A stretch of DNA of 35,663 nucleotides from an uncultured Bacteroidota bacterium (GCA_902606555.1 CACLGQ010000008.1:1-35663); one strand, 5' to 3'; positions 27,043 to 34,284 are shown, counted from the stretch's first letter. Numbers and translations: made by a program. The notes: generated by a model not told the origin, from the sequence alone.

Positions 27043-28044
27043 CTAATTTTTCTTTCTGTTTTTAATAATATTTAATGCTTCTAAAATTGCTGAACTGAAA
27101 GAACTTGGATTAGCAATATTTTTTCCTGCAATATCGTATGCAGTTCCGTGATCAGGTGAGGTCCTAACTATATTAAGCCCTGCAGTGAAGTTTACTCCAT
27201 TCCCAAAAGTTAATGTTTTAAAGGGGATCAGACCTTGATCATGATATGCAGCAATAATAGCATCATAATATTTATACATTCCAGTTCCAAAAAAACTATC
27301 ACTAGCAAAAGGTCCAGAGATATTAAGACCAGATTTTAAAACCTGTTGAATTGTTGGACCCAGTACTATATCATCATGTTTTCCTATAACACCACCGTCT
27401 CCGACGTGAGGATTAATAGATAACAGAGCTATTTTAGGTTTATTAATTTGAAAGTCATGCTTTAATGAATTTTCAACAATTTTAATTCTATTTTTTATTA
27501 AGTCCGCTGTTATTTCGTCCACAACCTCATTAATAGGAATATGCTCCGTTAATAATGCTATTTTAATTTTACTGGAAATCATAAACATTAACGCTTCTCC
27601 ATTGAAACAAGTATCCAAAAAATCTGTATGACCCTTATAATTAAAGTCACTATTTTGAATGTTATTTTTATTAATTGGCCCCGTAACAAGTCCATCAATC
27701 ATTGAGTTTTTTAAAAAATCAACCGCTCGCTCTAAAGATAACCTTGAGAAATTACCTCCACTAGTGTTGGATTTCCCAAATTGAATTTTAAATTCTTCAT
27801 TACTTAAATTGAGAACATTTACTGAATTTCTTTTAAGATTTTTAATATCATTAATAGATACAATTTTACAGTTTATATTAAAAATGGTTTTTTGTTCTTC
27901 AATTAAATTATAGTTAGAAAAAATTACAGGTGTAAATTTATCAGTGAAGTTTATTTTTTCTAAAGATTTTAAAATTACTTCTATTCCAATTCCGTTAGGG
28001 TCTCCGGTTGATATACCTAAAATTGGACTAAAAAAATTTGACAT
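27043..28044 (-). CDS. pdxA: 4-hydroxythreonine-4-phosphate dehydrogenase
   Basis: A 333-residue NAD enzyme of the DXP-dependent pyridoxal phosphate pathway. The N-terminal GISTGDPNGIGIEV is diagnostic. The three metal histidines are in LLTEHIPI, INPHVGDGG and AAYHDQGLIPF, and GHTDFLD is also conserved. It is divergent from riboflavin synthase (47 bp apart) and heads the minus-strand run toward yceD and rpmF (27-bp gap). Several PLP users (alr and the Cys/Met enzyme) are coded in the same window. Confidence 0.95.
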   Translation of the reverse strand: MSNFFSPILGISTGDPNGIGIEVILKSLEKINFTDKFTPVIFSNYNLIEEQKTIFNINCKIVSINDIKNLKRNSVNVLNLSNEEFKIQFGKSNTSGGNFSRLSLERAVDFLKNSMIDGLVTGPINKNNIQNSDFNYKGHTDFLDTCFNGEALMFMISSKIKIALLTEHIPINEVVDEITADLIKNRIKIVENSLKHDFQINKPKIALLSINPHVGDGGVIGKHDDIVLGPTIQQVLKSGLNISGPFASDSFFGTGMYKYYDAIIAAYHDQGLIPFKTLTFGNGVNFTAGLNIVRTSPDHGTAYDIAGKNIANPSSFSSAILEALNIIKNRKKN

Positions 28045-28070
28045 CTCTTTATATATAATGTGTATTTTTG
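28038..28070 (+). promoter_or_regulatory. Promoter for riboflavin synthase
   Basis: TTG at 28038-28040 (inside the pdxA start region), a 22-nt spacer, and TATTTTTG at 28063-28070, a perfect TAnnTTTG box. The spacer is a little longer than the usual 19 nt. The box is 21 bp before the ATG. Confidence 0.55.
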
Positions 28071-28091
28071 AGCAAATAAATATACGACTAT

Positions 28092-28685
28092 ATGTTCACA
28101 GGTATTATTGAAAACCTCTCAGAAATTAAACAAATTAAAAAAGAGGGTGATAATCTTTCAATTTCATTGTTCAGTAAAATAACAAACGAATTAAAAATTG
28201 ATCAAAGTTTATCACATAACGGAGTTTGTTTAACAGTGGTTGATATAGTTGATAATATATACACCGTAACTGCAATTAAAGAAACTATATTGAAGAGCTC
28301 AATTAAGGATTGGAGAATTGGTGACGTAATAAATATTGAAAGAGCTATGAAATTAGGTGATCGGCTCGACGGACACATGGTTCAAGGACATGTTGACCAG
28401 ACAGCAAAATGCACAAAAATATCTGAGGAAAATGGCAGTTGGTATTTTTATTTTGAATATCAGAAATCTAATAATCTGACCATTGAAAAAGGATCAATCT
28501 CAATTAATGGAGTTAGTTTAACAATAGTTGAATCTATGAATAATGGATTTTCAGTTGCAATAATCCCATATACTTATGAAAATACAAATTTTAAAAATAT
28601 TAAAATTGGAGACCTTGTAAATATTGAATTTGATATGATTGGCAAATACATACATAAGATTATCAAAGCCCAATCAGACCAATAA
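28092..28685 (+). CDS. ribE: Riboflavin synthase, alpha subunit
   Basis: A 197-residue enzyme that dismutates two 6,7-dimethyl-8-ribityllumazines to riboflavin. It begins with the diagnostic MFTGIIENLSEI and holds two lumazine-binding barrels: SHNGVCLTVVDI in the first and SINGVSLTIVES in the second, with GDRLDGHMVQGHVD between. Normal length. No FMN riboswitch is visible in the 47-bp upstream gap. Its stop overlaps the start of the DMT permease by one base. This gene is called ribE in some species and ribC in others. Confidence 0.95.
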   Translation: MFTGIIENLSEIKQIKKEGDNLSISLFSKITNELKIDQSLSHNGVCLTVVDIVDNIYTVTAIKETILKSSIKDWRIGDVINIERAMKLGDRLDGHMVQGHVDQTAKCTKISEENGSWYFYFEYQKSNNLTIEKGSISINGVSLTIVESMNNGFSVAIIPYTYENTNFKNIKIGDLVNIEFDMIGKYIHKIIKAQSDQ

Positions 28686-29578
28686 TGCCAAGAAAGATTC
28701 TTCCACTTTTTGCAGCAACTATTGCAACCACTATTTATGGCCTAAATCATACAATAGCTAAAATGATAATGCCAAATTATATTGGATCTTTAGGCTTAGT
28801 TCTTCTCAGAGTTTTGGGCGCGACAATTATTTTTTGGGCCATAAGCCTTTTTTTCAAAAATAAACCAATTGAAAAAAAAGACAGATATACAATAATTAAA
28901 TGTGGACTTTTTGGCATGAGCATTAACGTAGCAGCTTTTATTGCCGGGCTGGACTATTCAACACCTGTTAACAGTTCAATATTGATTATAATTTCCCCAA
29001 TTTTTGTTGTTATTTTATCATTCTTCATTTTCAAAAATAAAGTTAATTTTATCAAAATCATTGGAATTTTTTTAGGGTTTACAGGTGCATTAATATTAAT
29101 TCTTAGTGCAGATTCGAATAGTTCTGTGGGTAGAAATATTCCACTTGGTAACTTTTTATTTATAGTTAATAGTATTTCGTATGCTTATTATTTAATTATT
29201 GTAAAACCTATGGCAGAAAAATATGACTTGATAACACTGTTTAAGTGGCTATTTCTTATAGGGCTTGTTTTTAATTTCCCAATCGGAATTAACCAATTTT
29301 TGGATGTTGATTGGCATACACTGCCATTAAAAGAAGCAGTACTTCCAATGATTTTTGTTGTCTTGTGTACCACTGTAATGACTTACTTTTTAAATGGATA
29401 TGCTTTAAGTAAATTAACATCAACAGAAGTCGCTGTTTTCATGTATCTGCAACCAATAATAGGCGTTTTATTTGCAATATTTACAAAAGTTGATACTATT
29501 ACAATTACAGTAATAATTGCCTCAATGTTAATTTTTTCGGGTGTTTATTTAACAACTGTTTTAAAAACAAGAGCTTAA
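28685..29578 (+). CDS. EamA/DMT-family permease
   Basis: A 297-residue inner-membrane protein with ten predicted spans in two EamA halves (about 1-140 and 150-290), as in drug/metabolite transporters. The first half has the conserved LRVLGATIIFWAI and TPVNSSILIIISPI segments. The second has a matching MYLQPIIGVLFAIF segment. The substrate is unknown. It begins on the last base of the riboflavin synthase stop (TAATG), so translational coupling is likely; a flavin-related role is possible but has no sequence support. Its stop interlocks with that of the convergent PhzF-family gene. Confidence 0.9.
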   Translation: MPRKILPLFAATIATTIYGLNHTIAKMIMPNYIGSLGLVLLRVLGATIIFWAISLFFKNKPIEKKDRYTIIKCGLFGMSINVAAFIAGLDYSTPVNSSILIIISPIFVVILSFFIFKNKVNFIKIIGIFLGFTGALILILSADSNSSVGRNIPLGNFLFIVNSISYAYYLIIVKPMAEKYDLITLFKWLFLIGLVFNFPIGINQFLDVDWHTLPLKEAVLPMIFVVLCTTVMTYFLNGYALSKLTSTEVAVFMYLQPIIGVLFAIFTKVDTITITVIIASMLIFSGVYLTTVLKTRA

Positions 29579-30375
29579 TAGTATAAAAAAACCTCTCCAG
29601 CTGAGTAGGTTTTCGCTTTTCCATTAATTAGCACCCTATTCCCTTTATCAATACAAAACATTTCCCCTCCTCTGTCGGAAAGTTGTATACTTTTTAATTT
29701 TTGTTTTCCTAGTTTTTTACTCCAATATGGAACAAGTGAACAATGGGTAGAGCCAGTAACAGGATCCTCAAAAAAAGAACATTGTGGTACAAAATACCTA
29801 GAAACGAAATCTGAATTATTCCCTTTTGCTGTAATCACAACTCCACCCGGGTCAATGTTTTTTTTATCAAATAATTCTTTATCAATTTTAATATTTTTGA
29901 TTTGATCCTCATGTTCATACACCAAAACATAATCTCTGGATTTTAAAATCTCAACTGGTTTTATACTTAAAGAATCATAAATATTATTTGGTAATTCCGA
30001 ACGAACAGGGTTTCTGTGAGGAAAGTCCATTTGTAAATAATCTTTATCATACTTTACAATTAACTCCCCACTTATTGAATCAAACTTTACTAAATCACCA
30101 TTGTAATTTAAATGTTTTTTCAGACAATAAGCTGTTGCTAAAGTAGCATGACCGCATAAATCCATTTCAATTTCAGGTGTAAACCATCTTAAATAAAAAT
30201 GATCATGTTTTTTTATAAAAAAAGCTGTTTCAGAAACATTATTTTCTTTTGCAATTTTTAGTAATAGGTCATCATGAAGCCAGTCATCTAAGGGCATTAC
30301 ACATGCTGGGTTCCCCTTAAATAATTCTGATGTAAAGGCATCTATTTGAAATAATTTAATTATGGAGTTTGACAT
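29575..30375 (-). CDS. PhzF-family isomerase-like protein
   Basis: A 266-residue member of the PhzF/diaminopimelate-epimerase-like fold. The start is the ATG at 30375 (MSNSIIKLFQIDAFT), the normal family start; an in-frame ATG 39 bp upstream adds a non-homologous tail. The likely acid-base residue is E49 in NNVSETAFF, and FKGNPACV, DLCGHATLATAY and DPVTGSTHCSL are the other family motifs. Most PhzF-like proteins outside phenazine clusters have no known reaction, and no phenazine gene is nearby, so the function is open. It shares a TTAA with the end of the DMT permease. Confidence 0.9.
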   Translation of the reverse strand: MSNSIIKLFQIDAFTSELFKGNPACVMPLDDWLHDDLLLKIAKENNVSETAFFIKKHDHFYLRWFTPEIEMDLCGHATLATAYCLKKHLNYNGDLVKFDSISGELIVKYDKDYLQMDFPHRNPVRSELPNNIYDSLSIKPVEILKSRDYVLVYEHEDQIKNIKIDKELFDKKNIDPGGVVITAKGNNSDFVSRYFVPQCSFFEDPVTGSTHCSLVPYWSKKLGKQKLKSIQLSDRGGEMFCIDKGNRVLINGKAKTYSAGEVFLYY

Positions 30376-30431
30376 AAAAATTGAATTTAAATTAAAATAA
30401 TCATAAATTGACACATGAAAAATAAAAAATT

Positions 30432-31154
30432 ATGAAAAAAATTCTTCTTTATGCAGGTATATTATTGTTGAGTTTTCAAACCTACTCACAAAATAAAGAG
30501 GGGAATTTATGGAGAGAAGCTGCTAAGTACTTATATGACAATGGTTTTGACAGAAATAACTTAAGGAATACGATTGATCTGGTTAGAGTGATGTCTGCAG
30601 AAATTTCTGAAAATGAAAAGATTTCAAAAAAAACAGAAAAAAAATTAAATAAACTATCATTTTCAGAAAAAGAAGTTGATATACTTAAATCATTATCTCA
30701 GAAAATGTCTAAAATGGTCAAGAAGGATGTTGAAAAAGGGAAAGAATTAAAAAAAGGAGTAACCGATTTTGGAAGTGGAAATCAACAAAGAATGAATAGA
30801 GCCAGAGGAGATTTTAATTCTGATCGAAGAGGGACAGGTGCAAATTCAAGAGTGCAAGGCGGTCAAAGGAATGGTTCAAACAATAGACAAGGTCCGCCAA
30901 GACCAGAAGGTGTAAGTCCAATTTTTGAAAAATTAATACAATACATTCGTGAACAAGGTGTAAGTAGAGATAAAATCAGAAATGTAATGACTGCTGTTAG
31001 AGAAATTGGCCAAGAATATAGGTCTCTTGACGATAAATCAGGATACCAACCGTCAGAAGAAAAATTAAATATCCTAACTGATGCAGGTTTATCAGATGAA
31101 ACAATTTCTGTTGTAATAGAAATTGTTAAAGCATTGGTTGTTTATGATAGATAA
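30432..31154 (+). CDS. Secreted protein with duplicated helical domain and RG/N-rich linker
   Basis: A 240-residue protein I do not recognise as a named family. Signal peptide 1-20 (ends TYSQ). Two related helical units follow, about 27-95 and 164-237: YLYDNGFDRNNLRNTIDLVR in the first lines up with YIREQGVSRDKIRNVMTAVR in the second, and both end with a short Leu-rich helix (KLNKLSFSEKEVDIL versus KLNILTDAGLSDETI). Between them lies a linker (about 112-161) rich in Gly, Arg, Asn and Gln. It is likely periplasmic or surface-exposed. A terminator-like hairpin lies 31 bp after the stop. Confidence 0.75.
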   Translation: MKKILLYAGILLLSFQTYSQNKEGNLWREAAKYLYDNGFDRNNLRNTIDLVRVMSAEISENEKISKKTEKKLNKLSFSEKEVDILKSLSQKMSKMVKKDVEKGKELKKGVTDFGSGNQQRMNRARGDFNSDRRGTGANSRVQGGQRNGSNNRQGPPRPEGVSPIFEKLIQYIREQGVSRDKIRNVMTAVREIGQEYRSLDDKSGYQPSEEKLNILTDAGLSDETISVVIEIVKALVVYDR

Positions 31155-31185
31155 ATTACATCTTGAATTAGTTTTTTTATAAATT

Positions 31186-31214
31186 AATGGCTCATTTATG
31201 AGTCATTTTTTTTT
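31186..31214 (+). terminator. Terminator-like hairpin covering the next start codon
   Basis: AATGGCTCAT at 31186-31195 can pair with ATGAGTCATT at 31198-31207 (one G-T wobble; the terminal T-A pair must open to give a four-base loop), followed by nine T from 31206 to 31214. This is the form of an intrinsic terminator for the upstream gene, yet the right arm begins with the ATG of the following gene. Confidence 0.6.
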
Positions 31215-31959
31215 AAATAATTTTGACATACTTGTCTTTAGCTGGATAATTATAGGGCTTTTTACTTTTTTATTCTTAGTGTTTTCAAAGACAAGAACAC
31301 CCTATGGCAGACATAGTAAAAGTGGCTGGGGCTTGATGGTTAATAATTCATGGGCTTGGTTTTGGATGGAATCCCCTGCCTTAGTAGTTATGCCTTTTAT
31401 TGGTTTAATGGGTCCAAATGAGATTAATTCTTACTCGTTGATTTTAATTTTTATGTGGTTTGCTCATTACTTTAATAGGGTAATTATTTTCCCACTCAGA
31501 ATAAAAACAAAGAATAAAAAAATGCCAATTTCAATTGCTATTAGTGCATTTTTCTTTAATATTTTCAATGGCCTTTTTAACGGATACTATGTTGGTTATA
31601 TTATGGATGGACAATCAGCTTTAGAGCCTAATGTGATTGTTGGTATAATTATATTTTTACTTGGTATGTTTATTAATGTTAGTTCGGACAATAAATTAAT
31701 ATCCCTTAGAAAAGATAGCGCTGGTTATAGAATTCCTCACGGTGGTTTTTTTAAATACGTTACATGTCCAAATTATTTTGGTGAAATTATAGAATGGTTT
31801 GGATATTTAATTATTGCTTTCAACTTACCAGCACTAAGCTTTGTATTATGGACAGGTTTTAATTTGATACCAAGGGCATTGAATCATCACGATTGGTATA
31901 AAGAAAATTTTAAAAATTATCCAAAAAATAGAAAAGCAGTCATCCCATTTATCATATAA
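31198..31959 (+). CDS. Steroid 5-alpha-reductase-like membrane enzyme
   Basis: A 253-residue integral membrane protein with six to seven spans, closely resembling animal 3-oxo-5-alpha-steroid 4-dehydrogenases (SRD5A type), which reduce a C=C bond next to a ketone using NADPH. Conserved NADPH-side motifs: FINVSSDNKLISLRK-like segment near 160, YRIPHGGFFKYVTCPNYFGE, and HHDWYKENFKNYPKNRKA. The human SRD5A2 pair Glu57/Tyr91 appears to correspond to E58 (MESPA) and Y91 (HYFNR). No sterol pathway is in the window, so the substrate could be another enone lipid. The ATG at 31198 is the only start that keeps the first span; it lies in the arm of a hairpin. Confidence 0.82.
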   Translation: MSHFFLNNFDILVFSWIIIGLFTFLFLVFSKTRTPYGRHSKSGWGLMVNNSWAWFWMESPALVVMPFIGLMGPNEINSYSLILIFMWFAHYFNRVIIFPLRIKTKNKKMPISIAISAFFFNIFNGLFNGYYVGYIMDGQSALEPNVIVGIIIFLLGMFINVSSDNKLISLRKDSAGYRIPHGGFFKYVTCPNYFGEIIEWFGYLIIAFNLPALSFVLWTGFNLIPRALNHHDWYKENFKNYPKNRKAVIPFII

Positions 31960-31964
31960 TACAC

Positions 31965-31972
31965 TAAATTTG
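31965..31972 (+). promoter_or_regulatory. Candidate -7 box upstream of TMEM14-like gene
   Basis: TAAATTTG matches TAnnTTTG fully and ends 15 bp before the ATG at 31988. No TTG is found at the expected distance upstream, so this is a moderate call. Confidence 0.38.
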
Positions 31973-31987
31973 GAAAAAACTTAAACT

Positions 31988-32326
31988 ATGAATGCATCAA
32001 AAGCAAACTTAATTAATTCTGTTTCATTAATAGGCTTTGGATTATGGGGTTATTTCGAGGTAACCTCTCCCACAGCTCTTATCCCAGTTGGATTTGGATT
32101 AGTATTATTGTTATGCTATAATGGAGTTAAAAATCAAAATAAAATTATCGCTCATGTTGCGGTGTTATTAACTCTTGTAATACTTTTAGCTTTGGTTGGA
32201 ATGAGGCTTCCAAAATCAATAGAAACTGGTGGAGCTGGATTATACCGAGTTTTAGCAATGTGCGCAACATCAGTAGTTGCCATGGTATATTTTGTAAAAA
32301 GCTTTATTGAAGCTAGAAGAAAGTAA
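31988..32326 (+). CDS. TMEM14-like small membrane protein
   Basis: A 112-residue protein with four predicted spans and a basic C-terminus (EARRK). GYFEVTSPTALIPVGFGLVLLL and GMRLPKSIETGG resemble the GY...P and GMR motifs of the TMEM14/UPF0136 family, known mainly from eukaryotic mitochondria (TMEM14C is tied to haem export steps) but also present in bacteria. The function here is unknown. It lies 28 bp after the steroid-reductase-like gene and is convergent with the small-protein micro-operon, with a single base between stop codons. Confidence 0.65.
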   Translation: MNASKANLINSVSLIGFGLWGYFEVTSPTALIPVGFGLVLLLCYNGVKNQNKIIAHVAVLLTLVILLALVGMRLPKSIETGGAGLYRVLAMCATSVVAMVYFVKSFIEARRK

Positions 32327-32327
32327 T

Positions 32328-32495
32328 TTATTTTTTTTCAGGAAATCTTCCATAGTTTCCCATCCCATCATAGTCAGCTTCATTTGCTTGATCTATGTCA
32401 TTGTATTTTTTTGTTTCTTCATCATTAACGAAAAAAACACTTGCTACAACCAATCCAACAACAAAAACTCCTAATCCAAAAATATATATTTCCAT
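32328..32495 (-). CDS. Small single-span membrane protein (paralogue of 32497-32601)
   Basis: A 55-residue protein starting at the ATG at 32495; a longer frame to 32528 would overlap the upstream gene. One span at about 3-23, then an acidic soluble tail (NDEETKKYNDID, then QANEADYDGMGNYGRFPEKK). The first 35 residues are clearly similar to the neighbouring tiny protein (MEIY, LG, V, ASV, FVN, EE, KKYND shared). Family and role unknown. It is the last gene of a three-gene run with 1-2 bp spacing. Confidence 0.7.
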   Translation of the reverse strand: MEIYIFGLGVFVVGLVVASVFFVNDEETKKYNDIDQANEADYDGMGNYGRFPEKK

Positions 32496-32496
32496 T

Positions 32497-32601
32497 TTAG
32501 AGATCGTTATACTTTTTCTTCTCCTCATTATTCACAAATAGAACGCTAGCAATAACCAGTGCAATTACTATAAACCCTAATGTAAATAAATATATTTCCA
32601 T
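32497..32601 (-). CDS. 34-residue single-span membrane protein (paralogue)
   Basis: Translated by hand: starts MEIYLFTLGFIVIALVIASV, then a short NNEEKKKYNDL tail and stop. It is the shorter sister of the 55-residue protein at 32328-32495: the same MEIY start, membrane span, and (N/D)EE-x-KKYND tail, but ending where the other continues. At the DNA level the two differ at many third positions, as expected for selection on the protein. The stop is 1 bp before the next ATG and the start is 2 bp after the upstream stop, so co-translation is likely. Confidence 0.72.
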   Translation of the reverse strand: MEIYLFTLGFIVIALVIASVLFVNNEEKKKYNDL

Positions 32602-32603
32602 CT

Positions 32604-32774
32604 CTATTTTATTTGTTTTAAGTATGTACCTAGTGCTAAAATTGATGGCACCCATATCCCTACATATAAACCTTCATCTTTAAATCCCGAAAACCATAGG
32701 CCAACAGAGATGGTAAATGAGATAAAAACAGCCAATAATAATAGATAATCAGATTTTTTGTACTTACTAAACAT
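32604..32774 (-). CDS. 56-residue two-span membrane protein
   Basis: Translated by hand: it starts MFSKYKKSDYLLLLAVFISF, with one span at about 9-29, a short loop GFKDEG, then a second span near 36-50 (YVGIWVPSILALG) and a basic end (YLKQIK). I remember similar small conserved proteins from Flavobacteriia but know no function. It heads the three-gene micro-operon. On the minus strand TACTTTTG (32786-32779) matches the -7 consensus just before the ATG, but no TTG is at the proper distance, and the start would be practically leaderless. Confidence 0.72.
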   Translation of the reverse strand: MFSKYKKSDYLLLLAVFISFTISVGLWFSGFKDEGLYVGIWVPSILALGTYLKQIK

Positions 32775-32786
32775 TAATCAAAAGTA

Positions 32787-32814
32787 TTGATAATATAATT
32801 AACTTATATATTTG
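32787..32814 (+). promoter_or_regulatory. Promoter for the 288-residue membrane protein
   Basis: TTG at 32787-32789, a 17-nt spacer and TATATTTG at 32807-32814, a perfect TAnnTTTG box, 26 bp before the ATG at 32841. The spacer is 2 nt shorter than usual. Confidence 0.58.
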
Positions 32815-32840
32815 CTATAAAAATAAATATTTTTTAAACT

Positions 32841-33707
32841 ATGACAGGAGTTATTGGAAACATATTTAGTAAAGTTTTTTCGGAAAAAAATCTTAAAAAT
32901 TTTGAAAAAATAATTCTTATATCTGCAACGTTTGGGTTTATAATTCACTTGATTTTAATTCTATTGAATAATAACGGATATATTGATCTCTCTTTTTTTC
33001 AAGATAGATTATTTGTAAACCCAATATCTGCAATTTACACTCCTTTCTCATTTATACTTATTTATGAAGCTTACTTATTGATTTATTTTCTTCCGAGATC
33101 ATTTACTACATCTATTGCAAAACAATTTGAGATAATGTCATTGATATTAATTAGAAAGATTTTTAAAGACATTCCAAATGTAAATCTTGATGATAATTGG
33201 ATAAAAAACGAAAATAATTTACAGTTAATGTATGATTTATTTGGAGTGCTGATTGTCTTTTTCCTAATATATTTATTTAAAAAACTCAAAGATGAATTAC
33301 CTAAATTACCTGTCCATCAAAATCTTGAAAGATTCATTAGCTACAAAAAGATTATAAGTTTGTTGTTACTTCCAACATTAACATTACTCTGTATTTATAG
33401 TTTCGTAGACTGGTATGATTATACATTTTTAGGAATTGGAGAAAGCTCTAACATTGATTTTCTATTTTTTGTTGACTTTTTTACAATATTAATACTTGTA
33501 GACGTATTTATTCTTTTAATTTCATTCCAATACACTGAAAGATACTCTCAACTGATTAGAAACACAGGATTTATCATTTCAACGATATTATTAAGGTTAT
33601 CATTTAGCGCAGTAGGTTTAACTAGCTTATTACTACTTGTATCAGGAATCGTTTTCGGTCTTATTATTCTCCTTATTTACAATAATTGGGAAAAAGTGCA
33701 AAAATAA
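32841..33707 (+). CDS. Multi-pass membrane protein of unknown function
   Basis: A 288-residue integral membrane protein with about seven spans (roughly 23-42, 62-84, 130-147, 171-189, 206-229, 243-258 and 260-281). A cytosolic or periplasmic loop between spans 2 and 3 carries a basic, regularly spaced stretch (SIAKQFEIMSLILIRKIFKD, 91-110). I do not recognise the family. It has its own promoter, is divergent from the small-protein micro-operon (66 bp between starts), and its stop lies 2 bp from that of the convergent Kazal lipoprotein gene. A link to the small membrane proteins is possible but rests only on position. Confidence 0.75.
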   Translation: MTGVIGNIFSKVFSEKNLKNFEKIILISATFGFIIHLILILLNNNGYIDLSFFQDRLFVNPISAIYTPFSFILIYEAYLLIYFLPRSFTTSIAKQFEIMSLILIRKIFKDIPNVNLDDNWIKNENNLQLMYDLFGVLIVFFLIYLFKKLKDELPKLPVHQNLERFISYKKIISLLLLPTLTLLCIYSFVDWYDYTFLGIGESSNIDFLFFVDFFTILILVDVFILLISFQYTERYSQLIRNTGFIISTILLRLSFSAVGLTSLLLLVSGIVFGLIILLIYNNWEKVQK

Positions 33708-33709
33708 AC

Positions 33710-34264
33710 TTATTTACAAGGGCCTTCATGATAATTAAGTATACCGTTACACTCTGCAGCTGAACTATTGGAGTAGTTAAATCCATCACAACCACAAACA
33801 GGCTCATATATGGTTGGTATAACACAATTTGTCGAAATTTTTGAAATGTCAATACAGCCAGAAAAATATTTTTCTACAAAATCTTCATATTCTTTTGATC
33901 CATAGGCCATATCTCTTATTTCATAAATGACAGCCCTAACTAATTCAATTGGATCACTTGTGTCAGGCATTGAAAAGGAATTGTTATTCATACTTAACAA
34001 AATATTATTTGTAGATGAAAGGTCAATAGCTGTGTAAAAATAATATCTTAAGACATATCCAATGCTTAAATCTGTTGCAGGAAATTTAGCATCAAAAATA
34101 AACGGATCTGAAATAGTGGTTTTTAAAACCCTGTATCCTTTAGAAAAGGATTGATTGGTTCTCAAAGCAGGGAGCTCAATGTCAACATTATTACTACCCA
34201 TCTCTGTATTTACACTACAGGAAAAAATTAAAAACATTACTAAAAATTTTATTTTCATTATCAT
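33710..34264 (-). CDS. Lipoprotein with C-terminal Kazal-like domain
   Basis: A 184-residue exported lipoprotein: hydrophobic N-terminus, lipobox LIFSC with C16. An ATG two codons in (MKIKF) is an equally good start. Residues about 25-130 are unrecognised. The C-terminal 50 residues form a Kazal-like protease-inhibitor module with six cysteines, including IYEPVCGCDGFNYSN and a final EGPC. The fifth cysteine is shifted: the usual Asn-x-Cys after TY-x-N reads NSSAAEC. Kazal modules in bacteria are thought to block serine proteases from prey, hosts or neighbours. It follows the pirin gene by 20 bp on the same strand. Confidence 0.8.
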   Translation of the reverse strand: MIMKIKFLVMFLIFSCSVNTEMGSNNVDIELPALRTNQSFSKGYRVLKTTISDPFIFDAKFPATDLSIGYVLRYYFYTAIDLSSTNNILLSMNNNSFSMPDTSDPIELVRAVIYEIRDMAYGSKEYEDFVEKYFSGCIDISKISTNCVIPTIYEPVCGCDGFNYSNSSAAECNGILNYHEGPCK

Positions 34265-34284
34265 TTAAATTATGTATTAGTTTA

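Noticed and set aside
30376-30414. Longer start for the PhzF-family gene
   Set aside because: The 13 extra residues are not part of the family, whose start matches the ATG at 30375.
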